Positions 1 to 8,248 of a stretch of 44,615 nt of DNA are shown here, one piece after another. Position numbers and translations under genes: made by a program. The DNA is from Mariprofundus sp. EBB-1 (GTDB lineage Bacteria > Pseudomonadota > Zetaproteobacteria > Mariprofundales > Mariprofundaceae). The notes under the pieces are model-generated. The model had not been told where the DNA came from. It made no database searches and saw only the letters and a program-made list of their open reading frames with translations. Position 1 is the first letter of the stretch; the number at the start of each line of letters is the position of its first letter. The DNA is taken from assembly GCF_003665155.1 (NCBI RefSeq), contig NZ_RCFQ01000026.1:1-44615 (forward strand), in the 5' to 3' direction.

Positions 1-2
1 CC

Positions 3-170
3 AAAAAAACCTTCGTAGAGCAAATTGAAGCGGATAACTTAGAAACCCAAGATATTTTGACTTTCATGCGCATTTGCAGATGTACATTGAAACCTGATCT
101 GCGTTTTCACACACTCTGGGCCAATAGCGGACGATCAGAGATACAATCCGATGTTCTATCAATGATTTAA
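3..170 (+). CDS. 3' end of an unidentified gene (partial)
   Basis: An uninterrupted frame enters from the window's left edge and runs 55 codons to a TAA at 168-170. The translated tail (ending ...SDVLSMI) is mixed hydrophilic and hydrophobic and has no motif I recognise. There is no start codon because the window cuts the gene. It converges on the minus-strand ATPase gene that ends at 196. A chance open frame of this length is possible, so this is a tentative call; no function is proposed. Confidence 0.35.
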   Translation, partial: KKTFVEQIEADNLETQDILTFMRICRCTLKPDLRFHTLWANSGRSEIQSDVLSMI

Positions 171-195
171 TAACCCCATATTTAGGTTATCCATA

Positions 196-2118
196 TTAGC
201 CAATCTTTATAGCTAATGCTTCTAAAAGATCAAAATATTCATCCTCTATTTGAGGGGATTTAAGGTTATTAAATAAATGCTCCTTAACTTGATTTAAAAA
301 TCCTGCGACCTCATCTTGTGGGCAATTATTACTGCGTAGCCATTGTTTAAGCCATTCGATCTTGCCTGCTGATATGGATAGATCAGACAGCTCAATCTTA
401 ACCCATCCGTGTTGGACTCGGGCAATAGAATCAGCAACTTTTTTAATCGCATCTGCCTTAACGAAGTCTTCGCCTGTTTTAGCTTGAGTGGATGGGATTA
501 AATTTGAATAGACAAGCCATTCTCCATAACCTTCATATTTCTTTTGTTGCTCCAGCGATGGCGGATCATTATCAGCAATAATCCAACATGCTCGATTAGC
601 TAGCTCTATAAGCGGAGTAATCCTACCAACATCCTTCACTCCTTTAGCGTGACAACAGCCCACTTTCTTTAAGCCTTTAACTTCAGCAGTTAACCCTCGC
701 TTATTCAAAGCCACCTTAAATAGCCTTTTATCCCGCCATCCTTCAAACACAATATTTCTTTCATTTAAGCTTTCGAAAACCGAGTATCCAAGAGCATTAT
801 ATATCACTTCTTCATCAACAATGTTCGATTGCTCAACCCTTGCAATTGTTGTTTCTTCTTTTTTCTTAGTGACAATCAAGTGCCTATCCACGTTTTCTCT
901 ATCAATCATGAAGATTGAGTGCGTACTAAAAATAACCAAGTTGCTACTTGATATTTCAATAAGTTCATCACGAAGGTGCCTTGCGCCTGATGGATGCATC
1001 CCAATATCAGGTTCATCAATTATTAAAACAGCGTTTTCTAATGTGCCCACCCGTTCTTTTGCCGAAATCATCAGCAGGAAAGTAATAAACCTTTTAAATC
1101 CATCGCTCCTTCTTGAGAAGTCATAAGCATTAAATTCATCTTGAATATTAGCTACAATATTAGAACCATTTTCCGCCAAGGAAACTTGAATGTTTTTATA
1201 ATCTTTCCAAACTGCCCGTATATGTTCCGTAGTTATTCGTGCCACACGCTTCAGAAGGTTGCTCATACCATTTTTTTTCTCTCCAGCCTTACTGAGAGCC
1301 TGTTGAATACTTGTTGTACCTTCAAACCCAGACAGTTCAAACATATGGCGAAGAGGAAGGCACGAGTTAGGGTCTGCTGTAAATGCCGCTAGTGGTATAG
1401 CCCCTGGCATAAGGTTGTCATCACTGTATTGCCACACTCGACAATCAGGATGGTCATCAGCAATTAGCTTAACTATCTTAATGCCTATCACATCCCATAG
1501 ATACTTAAAATCCACATCTTCTAGATAGGCATCTGCGATTGCACCGGAATCAAAGTCGCCCAAATATATGAGCTCAGATTGATTTGATGCCACTTCCTCT
1601 GGCTGCTTACTTTTTGCTACCGTATAAGCTGCAGGCCATAAAGCTGAGGGCTTCTTCCAGTTGGTATTAACATCATAGTTTTTGTGACTATTGGGCATAC
1701 TCCAATATTTATGGCTTTTGCTTTGGGAAATAATGTCGACTTCATATAAGCCTCCTTTATGCATCCGACAAACATCTAGGAGAGTGTGGTTTTTACCGTC
1801 AATTGTAGTAACTACTTTTCCACAAGAAGGTGAGCCAACTATAAGAGACATGCACTTATCCAATTCTTTGTATGCTTCACCATCAAAAGGGTAAATAAAT
1901 CTAACATAGGACTCTTCAACAGGAGCTTCATCAGGCATAACTTCTCTTTCATCATTAACGTCTGGGACATATTGGTCAGACAGCATTGAAATAGCTCGCA
2001 GTATATTAGTTTTTCCTGATTCATTAATGCCAACCAGAACAAGGCAGTCTGGATCCCAATTTAGATCTATGTGTTTTATCGACCTAAAATTTTTAATTAT
2101 TACATTTTTAACCCTCAT
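196..2118 (-). CDS. OLD-family ATP-dependent endonuclease (AAA ATPase + TOPRIM)
   Basis: This 640-residue protein is an ABC/SMC-type ATPase followed by a TOPRIM nuclease domain, the architecture of OLD (overcoming lysogenization defect) nucleases, many of which act in phage defence. Visible motifs: N-terminal IKNFRSI, Walker A GINESGKT (residues 30-37), a signature-like SRRSDGFKRF (335-344), Walker B LIIDEP (365-370) and the STH switch (398-400). The TOPRIM part shows a Glu in IVFEGWRD (E459) and the acidic pair ADND (D516/D518). A purine-rich GGGGGAAGT sits just before the start ATG. No UvrD-type helicase partner lies beside it, so it resembles solitary OLD proteins rather than Gabija. Its base composition is AT-rich compared with the genes after 3.3 kb, consistent with horizontal acquisition. 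The family call is strong; the defence role is inferred. Confidence 0.85.
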   Translation of the reverse strand: MRVKNVIIKNFRSIKHIDLNWDPDCLVLVGINESGKTNILRAISMLSDQYVPDVNDEREVMPDEAPVEESYVRFIYPFDGEAYKELDKCMSLIVGSPSCGKVVTTIDGKNHTLLDVCRMHKGGLYEVDIISQSKSHKYWSMPNSHKNYDVNTNWKKPSALWPAAYTVAKSKQPEEVASNQSELIYLGDFDSGAIADAYLEDVDFKYLWDVIGIKIVKLIADDHPDCRVWQYSDDNLMPGAIPLAAFTADPNSCLPLRHMFELSGFEGTTSIQQALSKAGEKKNGMSNLLKRVARITTEHIRAVWKDYKNIQVSLAENGSNIVANIQDEFNAYDFSRRSDGFKRFITFLLMISAKERVGTLENAVLIIDEPDIGMHPSGARHLRDELIEISSSNLVIFSTHSIFMIDRENVDRHLIVTKKKEETTIARVEQSNIVDEEVIYNALGYSVFESLNERNIVFEGWRDKRLFKVALNKRGLTAEVKGLKKVGCCHAKGVKDVGRITPLIELANRACWIIADNDPPSLEQQKKYEGYGEWLVYSNLIPSTQAKTGEDFVKADAIKKVADSIARVQHGWVKIELSDLSISAGKIEWLKQWLRSNNCPQDEVAGFLNQVKEHLFNNLKSPQIEDEYFDLLEALAIKIG

Positions 2119-2235
2119 ACTTCCCCCGTCCCAGTAACTCGAGGGTCTACGGATACATGAACCATATCTCCCCTAATATTCTACTATAGCCTAAATCTGT
2201 GGGTTATCCATGCATGAACTAGATTGGATGAAATA

Positions 2236-2364
2236 GTGCCTGGTACTACTTCCGAGCAGGACTCGAACTTCAAGGGCTCGCGAGTGTCCGAGATTGGCCT
2301 TCACGACGGTCGCATTACGGCCGAACCTCGTCGTTGGCAACTCACGAAAACTGGGCTGGCCTAG
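2236..2364 (+). other. GC-rich patch with a 42-codon open frame between two AT-rich genes
   Basis: The gap between the OLD-like gene and the HEPN-like gene contains about 130 bases that are visibly richer in G+C than either neighbour. A frame is open from a GTG at 2236 to a TAG at 2362-2364, with the product ending in WQLTKTGLA. I see no ribosome binding site and recognise no family. It may be a fragment of an older gene left by the insertion of the defence genes, or chance. Confidence 0.2.
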
Positions 2365-2387
2365 TTTCTTTCTTTACTATGCATTGA

Positions 2388-3041
2388 TTAGCCTAGCTGC
2401 CTAATCAAACTGTCGTATACTTCTTGTTCATAAGGGTATTTTAAGACTTCAAATGCTGGCCGTTCTCCATTTTCGTACATTCGCCATATTTGGTTATAGC
2501 AGTGCCAAATTGATTCTAATGCAGTCTCCATTTCATCGAAACTGAGCTGATCTGTAATTTCTGCGATAGAGGAGTAATCTAAATGTATTGCGTGAGCATA
2601 TATTTTTGATGCAGCATCGCTATATATACCCTTCATACGCTTTGATCTTTTACGGACAATTATAGCCAGATTTTTGAAATCATCATTATTTGGCTCATAG
2701 ACATTTTCCATAAACGAATCAATCCATTCATTTGCATTAGAACTACCTGCTATCTTTCTACATCTAAGTGATTCGGCAGAAAAATCATCCATATTCTCAA
2801 GGCACTTTCTTATTACTTGCTGGAAATTGAATGTTCCATTTTTACCTTCATACAAGCGCCTAATTCCTATGAAGAGATTTGTTCTGACAGATACCTCGAA
2901 TATTTTCCAGAAATCTGGGTTTTCATTTATTTTATTTACATCATTCTGTCTTGAGACAAACAACCTAAATTGCTTCAACGCGTACAGCATCCTGAGAGTT
3001 GTCTCAGTTTCTCTTCTTAAATTATCGATTGTTTCACGCAT
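2388..3041 (-). CDS. HEPN/AbiU2-like protein
   Basis: The 217-residue protein is predominantly alpha-helical with no signal peptide. The central segment FIGIRRLYEGKNGTFNF and the later SKIYAHAIHL resemble the pattern of the AbiU2-type HEPN family, in which a helix with R-x(4-6)-H ends in an AH pair and forms an RNase active site. Here the expected Arg before the AH looks replaced by Lys or shifted upstream into RKRSKRMK, so catalytic competence is uncertain. AGGAA precedes the ATG by a suitable distance. It sits upstream of and in the same direction as the OLD-like ATPase with a 269-base gap, so they may or may not be co-transcribed. Both are AT-rich. The family assignment is from motif recall and is moderate; a plain helical hypothetical protein is the alternative. 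Confidence 0.5.
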   Translation of the reverse strand: MRETIDNLRRETETTLRMLYALKQFRLFVSRQNDVNKINENPDFWKIFEVSVRTNLFIGIRRLYEGKNGTFNFQQVIRKCLENMDDFSAESLRCRKIAGSSNANEWIDSFMENVYEPNNDDFKNLAIIVRKRSKRMKGIYSDAASKIYAHAIHLDYSSIAEITDQLSFDEMETALESIWHCYNQIWRMYENGERPAFEVLKYPYEQEVYDSLIRQLG

Positions 3042-3311
3042 ATTGCGTTCCTATATGCACTCTTATTTTCCTTGATGTTGGATGTGAAAGAGCAAGCAAG
3101 GAATATGATAAAATCATCTTGAACGTATTATAGACTATCACTGCAAGGTTTCCGAATGTCGCTTTTTGGCCGGAATCCGCCCTTGGGGTTTGGTCTGGTA
3201 TGATCAGGGAACAGAGTCCTGAATGGTTAGCGTTGTAATCATTCGGACATTGATATCTCTCATCTGCTGGTTTGGCGAACTCGCTTCAAAGTAATACCTG
3301 ACAAAGCCGAA

Positions 3312-3911
3312 TTATTTTGCTTTGACCTTGACCCTGCTGGTTACCTTCGAAACACCTTTTATGCTTTTTACGATCTTGATCGCTTTGTTTAGCTCTGTTT
3401 TGGATAGGGCACGACCAAACAGGAACACGTGGCCTCCGACAGAGCGCCAGCGAAAGTTGGTGACATTCACATTCTTGCCTTCCAATAGCAGGGCATTGGT
3501 CTTTTTTTCTATGACGGTATCATCTACAAAGCCTTCGACAGCGCCTTTATCCTTATCGTTTTTCTTGTGGACAATGATTTCGTTGTAAACCTTTTTAACG
3601 CCTTTCACTAATTTCGCGATTCCGCTGGCCTGTTGCTTCTGTTTGAGGGTTTCAACGATTCCCGTAAGCATAACATCCTGTTCATAGACATCGGAAGATA
3701 CTGAAACGACATCGGAGCCCATCTGATCGGTGATCTTGGAGACAATGCTGGCTTTGATTTTGGTGTCTTTGCCGATATCCGATGAGCTGCGATCTTCAGC
3801 TACCGCTTCCACTGCACCTTTTATATACCCCAGCGGATTGAAATCAAAAGCATGAACAGGACTTACGTGGCATAAAAGAGCGAATAGAACGGGGTAAAAT
3901 ATTTTCTGCAT
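3312..3911 (-). CDS. Periplasmic BON-domain protein (OsmY/DolP-like)
   Basis: The product has a clear signal peptide (MQKIFYPVLFALLCHVSPVHA) and two BON domains. The first covers IKASIVSKITDQMG... VMLTGIVETLKQ and the second VIEKKTNALLLEG... VFLFGRALSK... VSRVKV. BON domains bind phospholipid surfaces, and paired-BON proteins such as OsmY and DolP act in envelope stress tolerance. I place the start at the ATG at 3911 rather than an upstream in-frame codon (3941) because GGGAGG lies 6-7 bases before it and because the signal peptide begins there. It is transcribed alone. Family confident; exact role inferred. Confidence 0.85.
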   Translation of the reverse strand: MQKIFYPVLFALLCHVSPVHAFDFNPLGYIKGAVEAVAEDRSSSDIGKDTKIKASIVSKITDQMGSDVVSVSSDVYEQDVMLTGIVETLKQKQQASGIAKLVKGVKKVYNEIIVHKKNDKDKGAVEGFVDDTVIEKKTNALLLEGKNVNVTNFRWRSVGGHVFLFGRALSKTELNKAIKIVKSIKGVSKVTSRVKVKAK

Positions 3912-4095
3912 GTCAGGCCTCCCGGGAGTTAATGATCTCATTATAGCTGTTTGAACGCTTCACAATACCGTTGATGCTTGATGTAATCTATGTGGGATCA
4001 GGGCTGATCCAATCCTCCTGCTGCGTTCGTGAGGGCGGGACAGGAACACTGGCAGCTATTGGATAAACAGCGTTTAAAGGCCGCTTGAGATGGAC

Positions 4096-4668
4096 TCAGG
4101 CTGTTGGTTTCTGTTTATCTGACTCGGTACTTATTTCTGTAGCCTTGATGGGTTCATTGCTGATATTTTCATCAGTTCCTGAGTCTCCACTCGCATTGCT
4201 ACCCTGATCCGATTCCACGTCTGTCGTTGTATCTTTATCTTCGACAGTTTGTGTGTCTGTTGTGTTCTCCGGACTCTCGTTGTTCGGAGCTGAATCCGTA
4301 TCGGCGTCAGCTTTACTTGCAACCACTTCAGGTTTGATTGGTGTTTCTTCATCGAGATCCGGGCTTCTGTTCAGCTCATCCATCAGTTTTGGAGTATCAT
4401 CATTGTTACATAATTCCTGCGCTCCCTGGGCCAGATGTTCATAAACATTGCGGCAATTTTCCGTTAATGCATTGACCTTGAAAGCAGTTTTCTGGAAATG
4501 ATTGGTAACTTCAGAGCGGTATTTGTTCAGCTCTTCCCTGCTTGCTGCCAATTCCGTCTCAAGATGTTTGTTACCCTTGCGTCTGCCGCTGACCAGGTAA
4601 CCAATAAGGAAAGCAGTGATAGCAATCGAAATCATAATTATAATGCCGGTTAGGGAAGTGATTTCCAT
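4096..4668 (-). CDS. zapG: ZapG/YhcB-like (DUF1043) membrane protein with long acidic tail
   Basis: The N-terminus is a single transmembrane helix (ITSLTGIIIMISIAITAFLIGYLV), followed by a basic RRKGNK and a coiled-coil segment LETELAASREELNKYRSEV then HFQKTAFKVNALTENCRNVYEHLAQGAQ. That order closely follows the YhcB/ZapG family, which links cell division and envelope synthesis at the inner membrane. Beyond residue ~100 comes a low-complexity tail of Asp, Glu, Ser and Thr, which is longer than in E. coli YhcB. The start at 4668 (MEITSL) is preferred over 4683 because GGAGG lies 8 bases upstream of it. It is apparently a single-gene unit. Confidence 0.75.
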   Translation of the reverse strand: MEITSLTGIIIMISIAITAFLIGYLVSGRRKGNKHLETELAASREELNKYRSEVTNHFQKTAFKVNALTENCRNVYEHLAQGAQELCNNDDTPKLMDELNRSPDLDEETPIKPEVVASKADADTDSAPNNESPENTTDTQTVEDKDTTTDVESDQGSNASGDSGTDENISNEPIKATEISTESDKQKPTA

Positions 4669-4823
4669 CTGTTGAACCTCCAAGGCTTGGTAAGCTTAAC
4701 AGGTAGTATAGCGGCGAAAAATGCTGTTGGCATCAAGGAATTGATGATTTGTAGGTGCACAATGAATGTGTCTGGAACCCTCAGATATGTAGCCAACGTT
4801 CCAATATTCGGAATGACCGGATT

Positions 4824-5486
4824 TTAAACTGCTTGTTTGAGCTGGCTTTGGTGGCTGGTTGAAGTTGCCTGGGTGAGGACATCTTTGAACATTGCCGCGG
4901 TTAGGCGGCGGGTCTGGGTGTTGTAGCGCGAGCAGTGGTAGGAATCGATGAGTGTGCGGCCATCGGGGAGTGTGTGTTGGGCAGCATGGCCGAAGCTTAA
5001 CGTTGATAATTTCAGGTCATAAGCTCGCAGGATTGCATCGTGGGCTATTTTTCCGAGAGCTAGTAAATTACAAGATTTCGGCAGGGTATTGATCTCTGCA
5101 ATGAGGTAAGGAACGCAGTTTTTTATTTCAGCGGTGCTGGGCTTGTTCTGGGGTGGCAGGCATTTGACTGCATTGGTGATGCGTACGCCGTGTAATGTGA
5201 GACCATCATTGGCAGATGTGGATGCTGGGGCAGAGGCAAGTCCTAAATCGAACAGGGTTTGATAAAGTAGTTCACCGGAGGCATCACCCGTGAATGGGCG
5301 GCCGGTGCGATTGGCACCATGCATGCCGGGCGCAAGACCTATTATCAGTAGTGTTGGTGTTTCATCCCCAAAGTCGGGTACTGGTGCGCAAAAATAATCC
5401 GGTTTATCTGTTTTGATCTCATCAAGAAAGCTGTTGAGGCGCGGGCACTTTTGGCAATCTGGGTTGAACGTGGAGGGGTTAAACAT
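4824..5486 (-). CDS. Family 5 (UDGb-type) uracil-DNA glycosylase
   Basis: This 220-residue enzyme removes uracil and other deaminated bases from DNA. Motif 1 is GLAPGMHGANRTGRPFTGD, typical of UDGb with GLAPG rather than GEAPG of family 4, and the second motif is SYHCSRYNTQTRRLT. In many family members this latter stretch begins HPS, so the Cys here (HCS) is a small variation. Four Cys positions suitable for a 4Fe-4S cluster are seen: CQKC at the N-terminus and the pair in VKCLPP and IKNCVPY. It lies 19 bases downstream of rdgB, so the two nucleotide/DNA sanitation genes probably form an operon. Confidence 0.88.
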   Translation of the reverse strand: MFNPSTFNPDCQKCPRLNSFLDEIKTDKPDYFCAPVPDFGDETPTLLIIGLAPGMHGANRTGRPFTGDASGELLYQTLFDLGLASAPASTSANDGLTLHGVRITNAVKCLPPQNKPSTAEIKNCVPYLIAEINTLPKSCNLLALGKIAHDAILRAYDLKLSTLSFGHAAQHTLPDGRTLIDSYHCSRYNTQTRRLTAAMFKDVLTQATSTSHQSQLKQAV

Positions 5487-5505
5487 CGGTTTTAATGATG
5501 CGTTT

Positions 5506-6090
5506 CTACGACTTCATTTTTAACTGATTTGCCAGTTGTCTTAAAGCACGTCCACGGTGCGAGATGGATGATTTCTCTTCGGCTGTAGCATCGGCAAAGG
5601 CCTTACCCAGCTCAGGGCAGAAGAAGAGCGGATCATAACCGAAACCACTGTTGCCGGATGGTTGTTCAAGCATGTGGCCTGCGACGCTGCCTTGAGCTTT
5701 TAACGCTTTATCGCTATCCGGCCATGCCAGATGCAGTGCGCAGACAAAATGGGCGGATCGGTTGGGATTGTTTTTGAGTTCGGCCAATAGTTTGCGGTTG
5801 TTGTCGGCATCTGTGGCTGATTCACCAGCGAAGCGCGCTGAATAGACACCCGGCGCACCGTTTAAGGCATCGACACAGAGGCCTGAATCATCAGCGATGG
5901 CAGGGCAGTTGTTGACTCTGGCAAAGGCTTCAGCCTTTTTTTGTGCATTTCCTGCAAATGTATCTGCATCTTCAATGACATCGATGAAAACAGTCTGCTC
6001 GGCATCGATCAGTTCGATACCAAGCAGTCCTAAAATCGCTGAAATCTCTTTACGCTTTTTTGCATTATTGCTGGCAACAACAAGTTTCAT
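5506..6090 (-). CDS. rdgB: dITP/XTP pyrophosphatase (RdgB/HAM1)
   Basis: It hydrolyses non-canonical purine triphosphates (dITP, XTP) so that they are not built into DNA. Family landmarks are the N-terminal VVASNNAKKRKEI, the ADDSGLCVDAL metal/substrate loop, GAPGVYSARFAG, and the C-terminal SSISHRGRAL. The ATG at 6090 gives the family-typical N-terminus. An alternative GTG at 6105 adds five residues and is better spaced from the GAGGAA upstream; a second ATG closer to that GAGGAA opens a five-codon frame that ends at the overlap. It is followed at 19 bases by the uracil-DNA glycosylase gene. Confidence 0.93.
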   Translation of the reverse strand: MKLVVASNNAKKRKEISAILGLLGIELIDAEQTVFIDVIEDADTFAGNAQKKAEAFARVNNCPAIADDSGLCVDALNGAPGVYSARFAGESATDADNNRKLLAELKNNPNRSAHFVCALHLAWPDSDKALKAQGSVAGHMLEQPSGNSGFGYDPLFFCPELGKAFADATAEEKSSISHRGRALRQLANQLKMKS

Positions 6091-6150
6091 TTTAGATCGC
6101 TTCACGCATGGTGTTTCCTCAGAAGTAGTTTATAAGCTATATAATCATTT

Positions 6151-6272
6151 ACCGCAGAGACACAGAGAGCGCGAAGTAAAGGCAATAGCGTGTATCAAAG
6201 AGTGTTGAGAAGAGAGCGTGTCTTTCATGTTACCTTTTGACATTCTCTGCGTAACTTTGCGTACTCTGCGGT
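6151..6272. repeat. Dispersed inverted repeat, copy A
   Basis: ACCGCAGAG at the left end is matched by CTCTGCGGT at the right end, with degenerate internal tandem words (CACAGAGAGCGCGAAG; CTCTGCGTAACTTTGCGTA). It fills the gap between dsbC and rdgB. It belongs to the same family as copies at 7135, 12725, 13766, 14686, 38548 and 41394. Confidence 0.75.
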
Positions 6273-6286
6273 AAAATGTTTGTGTT

Positions 6287-7027
6287 TTATTTGTTGGCGA
6301 TCCAATTATTGAGCGCTTCAGCCGTTCTTGGTGCGCCACTCATGCGCCGTCCATCACCAGCAATAAGAGCCGGCGTGCCATGAATATTTAGTTTGTTGGC
6401 TATTGCAGCAATGTCATCAATAGGTGTTTTGCATGATGTGTCGGCCGCCTGACGTGACTTTTCATCAGCCAACTGGCCATCAAGCATGACATTTTGCAGC
6501 ATTTTATGCTGATCTTTACTGCACCAGATGGCTTCGGATTTTTTGCGGGAATCAGGATGCAGCTGAGAAAGTGGATAGAGGAAGGTATAGATTTTCACGC
6601 CCTTAACCTCTTTGAGTGTGTTTTCGAGGCCTTTGCAAAATGGGCAATCAGGATCGGTGAAGATAGCGATGCTTGTTTTCGAATCTTTGTCACCGGATAC
6701 GATGGCTTTATCCAATGGAAGGGAGCTCCATTCAACGCGGTTGATATCTTCAAGTCGTTGTTGGGTGAGATCCTTCTGCTCTTGCATATCGAGGATGTGG
6801 CCACCGCGCATGAGGTAGCGGCCAGTGTTGTCGGAATAGAGAATTTGGGTGCCAACCTGTAGTTCATATAGTCCAGGCATGGGTGAAGCTTTAATCGCAA
6901 CGATAGGAACCATCGGTAGTGCTTTACGAATTTGCTCGGCTGTTTTGTTGTCCATAGTAGTGGCTTCGCCCGCTAAGGCCTGTGTGGATAGCAACATCAT
7001 GGTGATCATCAGTAATAAAGTGCGCAT
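6287..7027 (-). CDS. dsbC: DsbC-type thiol:disulfide isomerase
   Basis: This periplasmic protein reshuffles wrong disulfides, working as a V-shaped dimer kept reduced by DsbD. A signal peptide (MRTLLLMITMMLLSTQALA) is followed by an N-terminal dimerisation region with the pattern LYELQVGTQILYSDNTGRYL, then a thioredoxin fold with CPFC at residues 128-131 and a cis-Pro loop HGTPALI. Length (246) is normal. It is followed by repeat A and preceded by repeat B, so it is probably transcribed alone. Neighbouring genes encode further thioredoxin-fold periplasmic proteins. Confidence 0.93.
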   Translation of the reverse strand: MRTLLLMITMMLLSTQALAGEATTMDNKTAEQIRKALPMVPIVAIKASPMPGLYELQVGTQILYSDNTGRYLMRGGHILDMQEQKDLTQQRLEDINRVEWSSLPLDKAIVSGDKDSKTSIAIFTDPDCPFCKGLENTLKEVKGVKIYTFLYPLSQLHPDSRKKSEAIWCSKDQHKMLQNVMLDGQLADEKSRQAADTSCKTPIDDIAAIANKLNIHGTPALIAGDGRRMSGAPRTAEALNNWIANK

Positions 7028-7134
7028 GTGAACTCCTTAAATATATTGGCGACATCATGCTACGGGAGCGCCGCACTGTGAAGGGTATAAGTTGCGCGCA
7101 TCAGGGTAATCGGACTAAAACATTAAAGGCAATT

Positions 7135-7209
7135 ACCGCAAAGTACGCAGAGTTCACCCCAGGGCGCTTTCTCTTGCGCAAGCACAATTCACCTTGCCGC
7201 AGAGTAAAC
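7135..7209. repeat. Dispersed inverted repeat, copy B, with CTTGCGCAAG core
   Basis: The unit begins ACCGCAAAG and ends GCCGCAGAGTAAAC. It contains the perfect palindrome CTTGCGCAAG followed by CACAATTCACCTTG. Closely similar text recurs near 41310 and 41418, where the same core stands beside CCCCAGGG. It occupies the gap between the TlpA-like gene and dsbC. Confidence 0.6.
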
Positions 7210-7248
7210 CTTTATATTTTAATATGTTGGGTTTTATGTGTTTAGCTC

Positions 7249-7692
7249 TTAGCGTGAGAGTGCTGTAGTGAATGATTTGTCTGTCCAATCTTGTGGTCCC
7301 AGATGGTGCTGGCTAATGCTGCCATCGGCGGCAATAAGCAACGTGGTTGGCAGGCCACGCACGCCAAGCTGTCGGGCTTGATCTGAATCGCTGAGCAGAG
7401 CCGGTATATTGATCTTTTCTGCGGTAAGAAATGCTGTGACATCGCTAATATGATCATCGAGTGAAACTGGAATGGTGGTGATGCCCTGATGAGTATTAAA
7501 CCAGGCTGAGAACTCAGGTAGTTCTGATTGGCAGGGTGGGCACCATGAGGCCCACAGATGCAATATAACTGGCTTGCCTTTCATTTCTGAGAGGTGATGC
7601 GTGGTACCGTTCTGATCGATCCATTGAAATTCGGCTGCTTGGGCTGACATTGATGTGAAGATGAGTAAAACAAATGTGATCCAGTATTTCAT
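7249..7692 (-). CDS. TlpA/ResA-like periplasmic thioredoxin
   Basis: A 147-residue thioredoxin-fold protein with a signal peptide (MKYWITFVLLIFTSMSAQA) and the redox motif WCPPC (C51, C54), preceded by the typical KPVILHLWAS strand. The cis-Pro loop is RGLPTTLLI. Proteins of this type reduce disulfides in apocytochrome c or copper chaperones in the periplasm. It is divergent from the CGCGCH protein at 7759 with about 66 bases between them, so the pair may share a control region. Which client it serves cannot be read from the sequence. Confidence 0.88.
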   Translation of the reverse strand: MKYWITFVLLIFTSMSAQAAEFQWIDQNGTTHHLSEMKGKPVILHLWASWCPPCQSELPEFSAWFNTHQGITTIPVSLDDHISDVTAFLTAEKINIPALLSDSDQARQLGVRGLPTTLLIAADGSISQHHLGPQDWTDKSFTTALSR

Positions 7693-7758
7693 ATTAAGCT
7701 CCTTTGCGCGGGTAGTCGGTAAATTATATGAAATCTTGCAACTGGAAATGCTTACTCC

Positions 7759-8136
7759 ATGATTGCCTCTATGCGTAAGTGTTTTTCTCTCTTTATTGTT
7801 GCCACGCTGCTGTTTGTCAGCAGTGTACCGATGATGGGTGAGGCAGCAACGTGTGAGATTCCTGTGTCAGCAAACATGCAAGTGGAACAGGTGGATCATG
7901 ATGCTGTGCAGTATCAAGGTGTGGTGAAGATGGCCGCATATTTACCCTTGAACCGCATGGAGTGCGGCTGTGGTTGTCATCGCACTATTGATGCCTTGCC
8001 GCATTTGTTGGCTCCTTACGCTTTTTCTATAGATAGACATAAAACCGACCGCTCTGTTGTGACCCACGCAGTACGATTGCCTGTGGTGCTGATAGCCAGG
8101 GCTATTCAGGTTCAAGTTCCACCTCCACGCGTCTGA
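7759..8136 (+). CDS. Small secreted protein with CGCGCH motif
   Basis: A 125-residue protein of unknown family. An N-terminal signal peptide (from MRKCFSLFIVATLLFV) is followed by a short mature part containing C69-G-C71-G-C73-H74, a cluster well suited to binding copper or another soft metal. Only two other Cys are present (C8 in the signal peptide, C32 after it). It starts at 7759 or at the in-frame ATG at 7771; the signal peptide is intact from either. It is the first gene of a plus-strand set with a Met-rich outer-membrane barrel, a cytochrome c and a TlpA-like protein, which suggests metal or redox handling in the periplasm. The function is inferred only from the motif and neighbours. 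Confidence 0.7.
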   Translation: MIASMRKCFSLFIVATLLFVSSVPMMGEAATCEIPVSANMQVEQVDHDAVQYQGVVKMAAYLPLNRMECGCGCHRTIDALPHLLAPYAFSIDRHKTDRSVVTHAVRLPVVLIARAIQVQVPPPRV

Positions 8137-8248
8137 TTTTTTCATTCCGGATCATCGTTTTAAACGACGGTCCCAGGTATCTGTTCTCAACGTGATGTTG
8201 TTACAGTGCCAGATCATGAATAATGAATGTAATAGGGTGGATATCATA

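Noticed and set aside
2258-2285. A T-loop-like word (reverse strand GTTCGAGTCC) hinting at a tRNA
   Set aside because: The flanking bases do not pair as a T stem and there is no matching acceptor, D or anticodon arm; it cannot fold as a tRNA.
3100-3310. Intergenic stretch with words such as CCGAATGTCGCTTTTTGGCC as a mobile-element scar
   Set aside because: Reminiscent of recurrent intergenic text in marine genomes, but there are no terminal repeats or transposase remains, so I do not claim an element.
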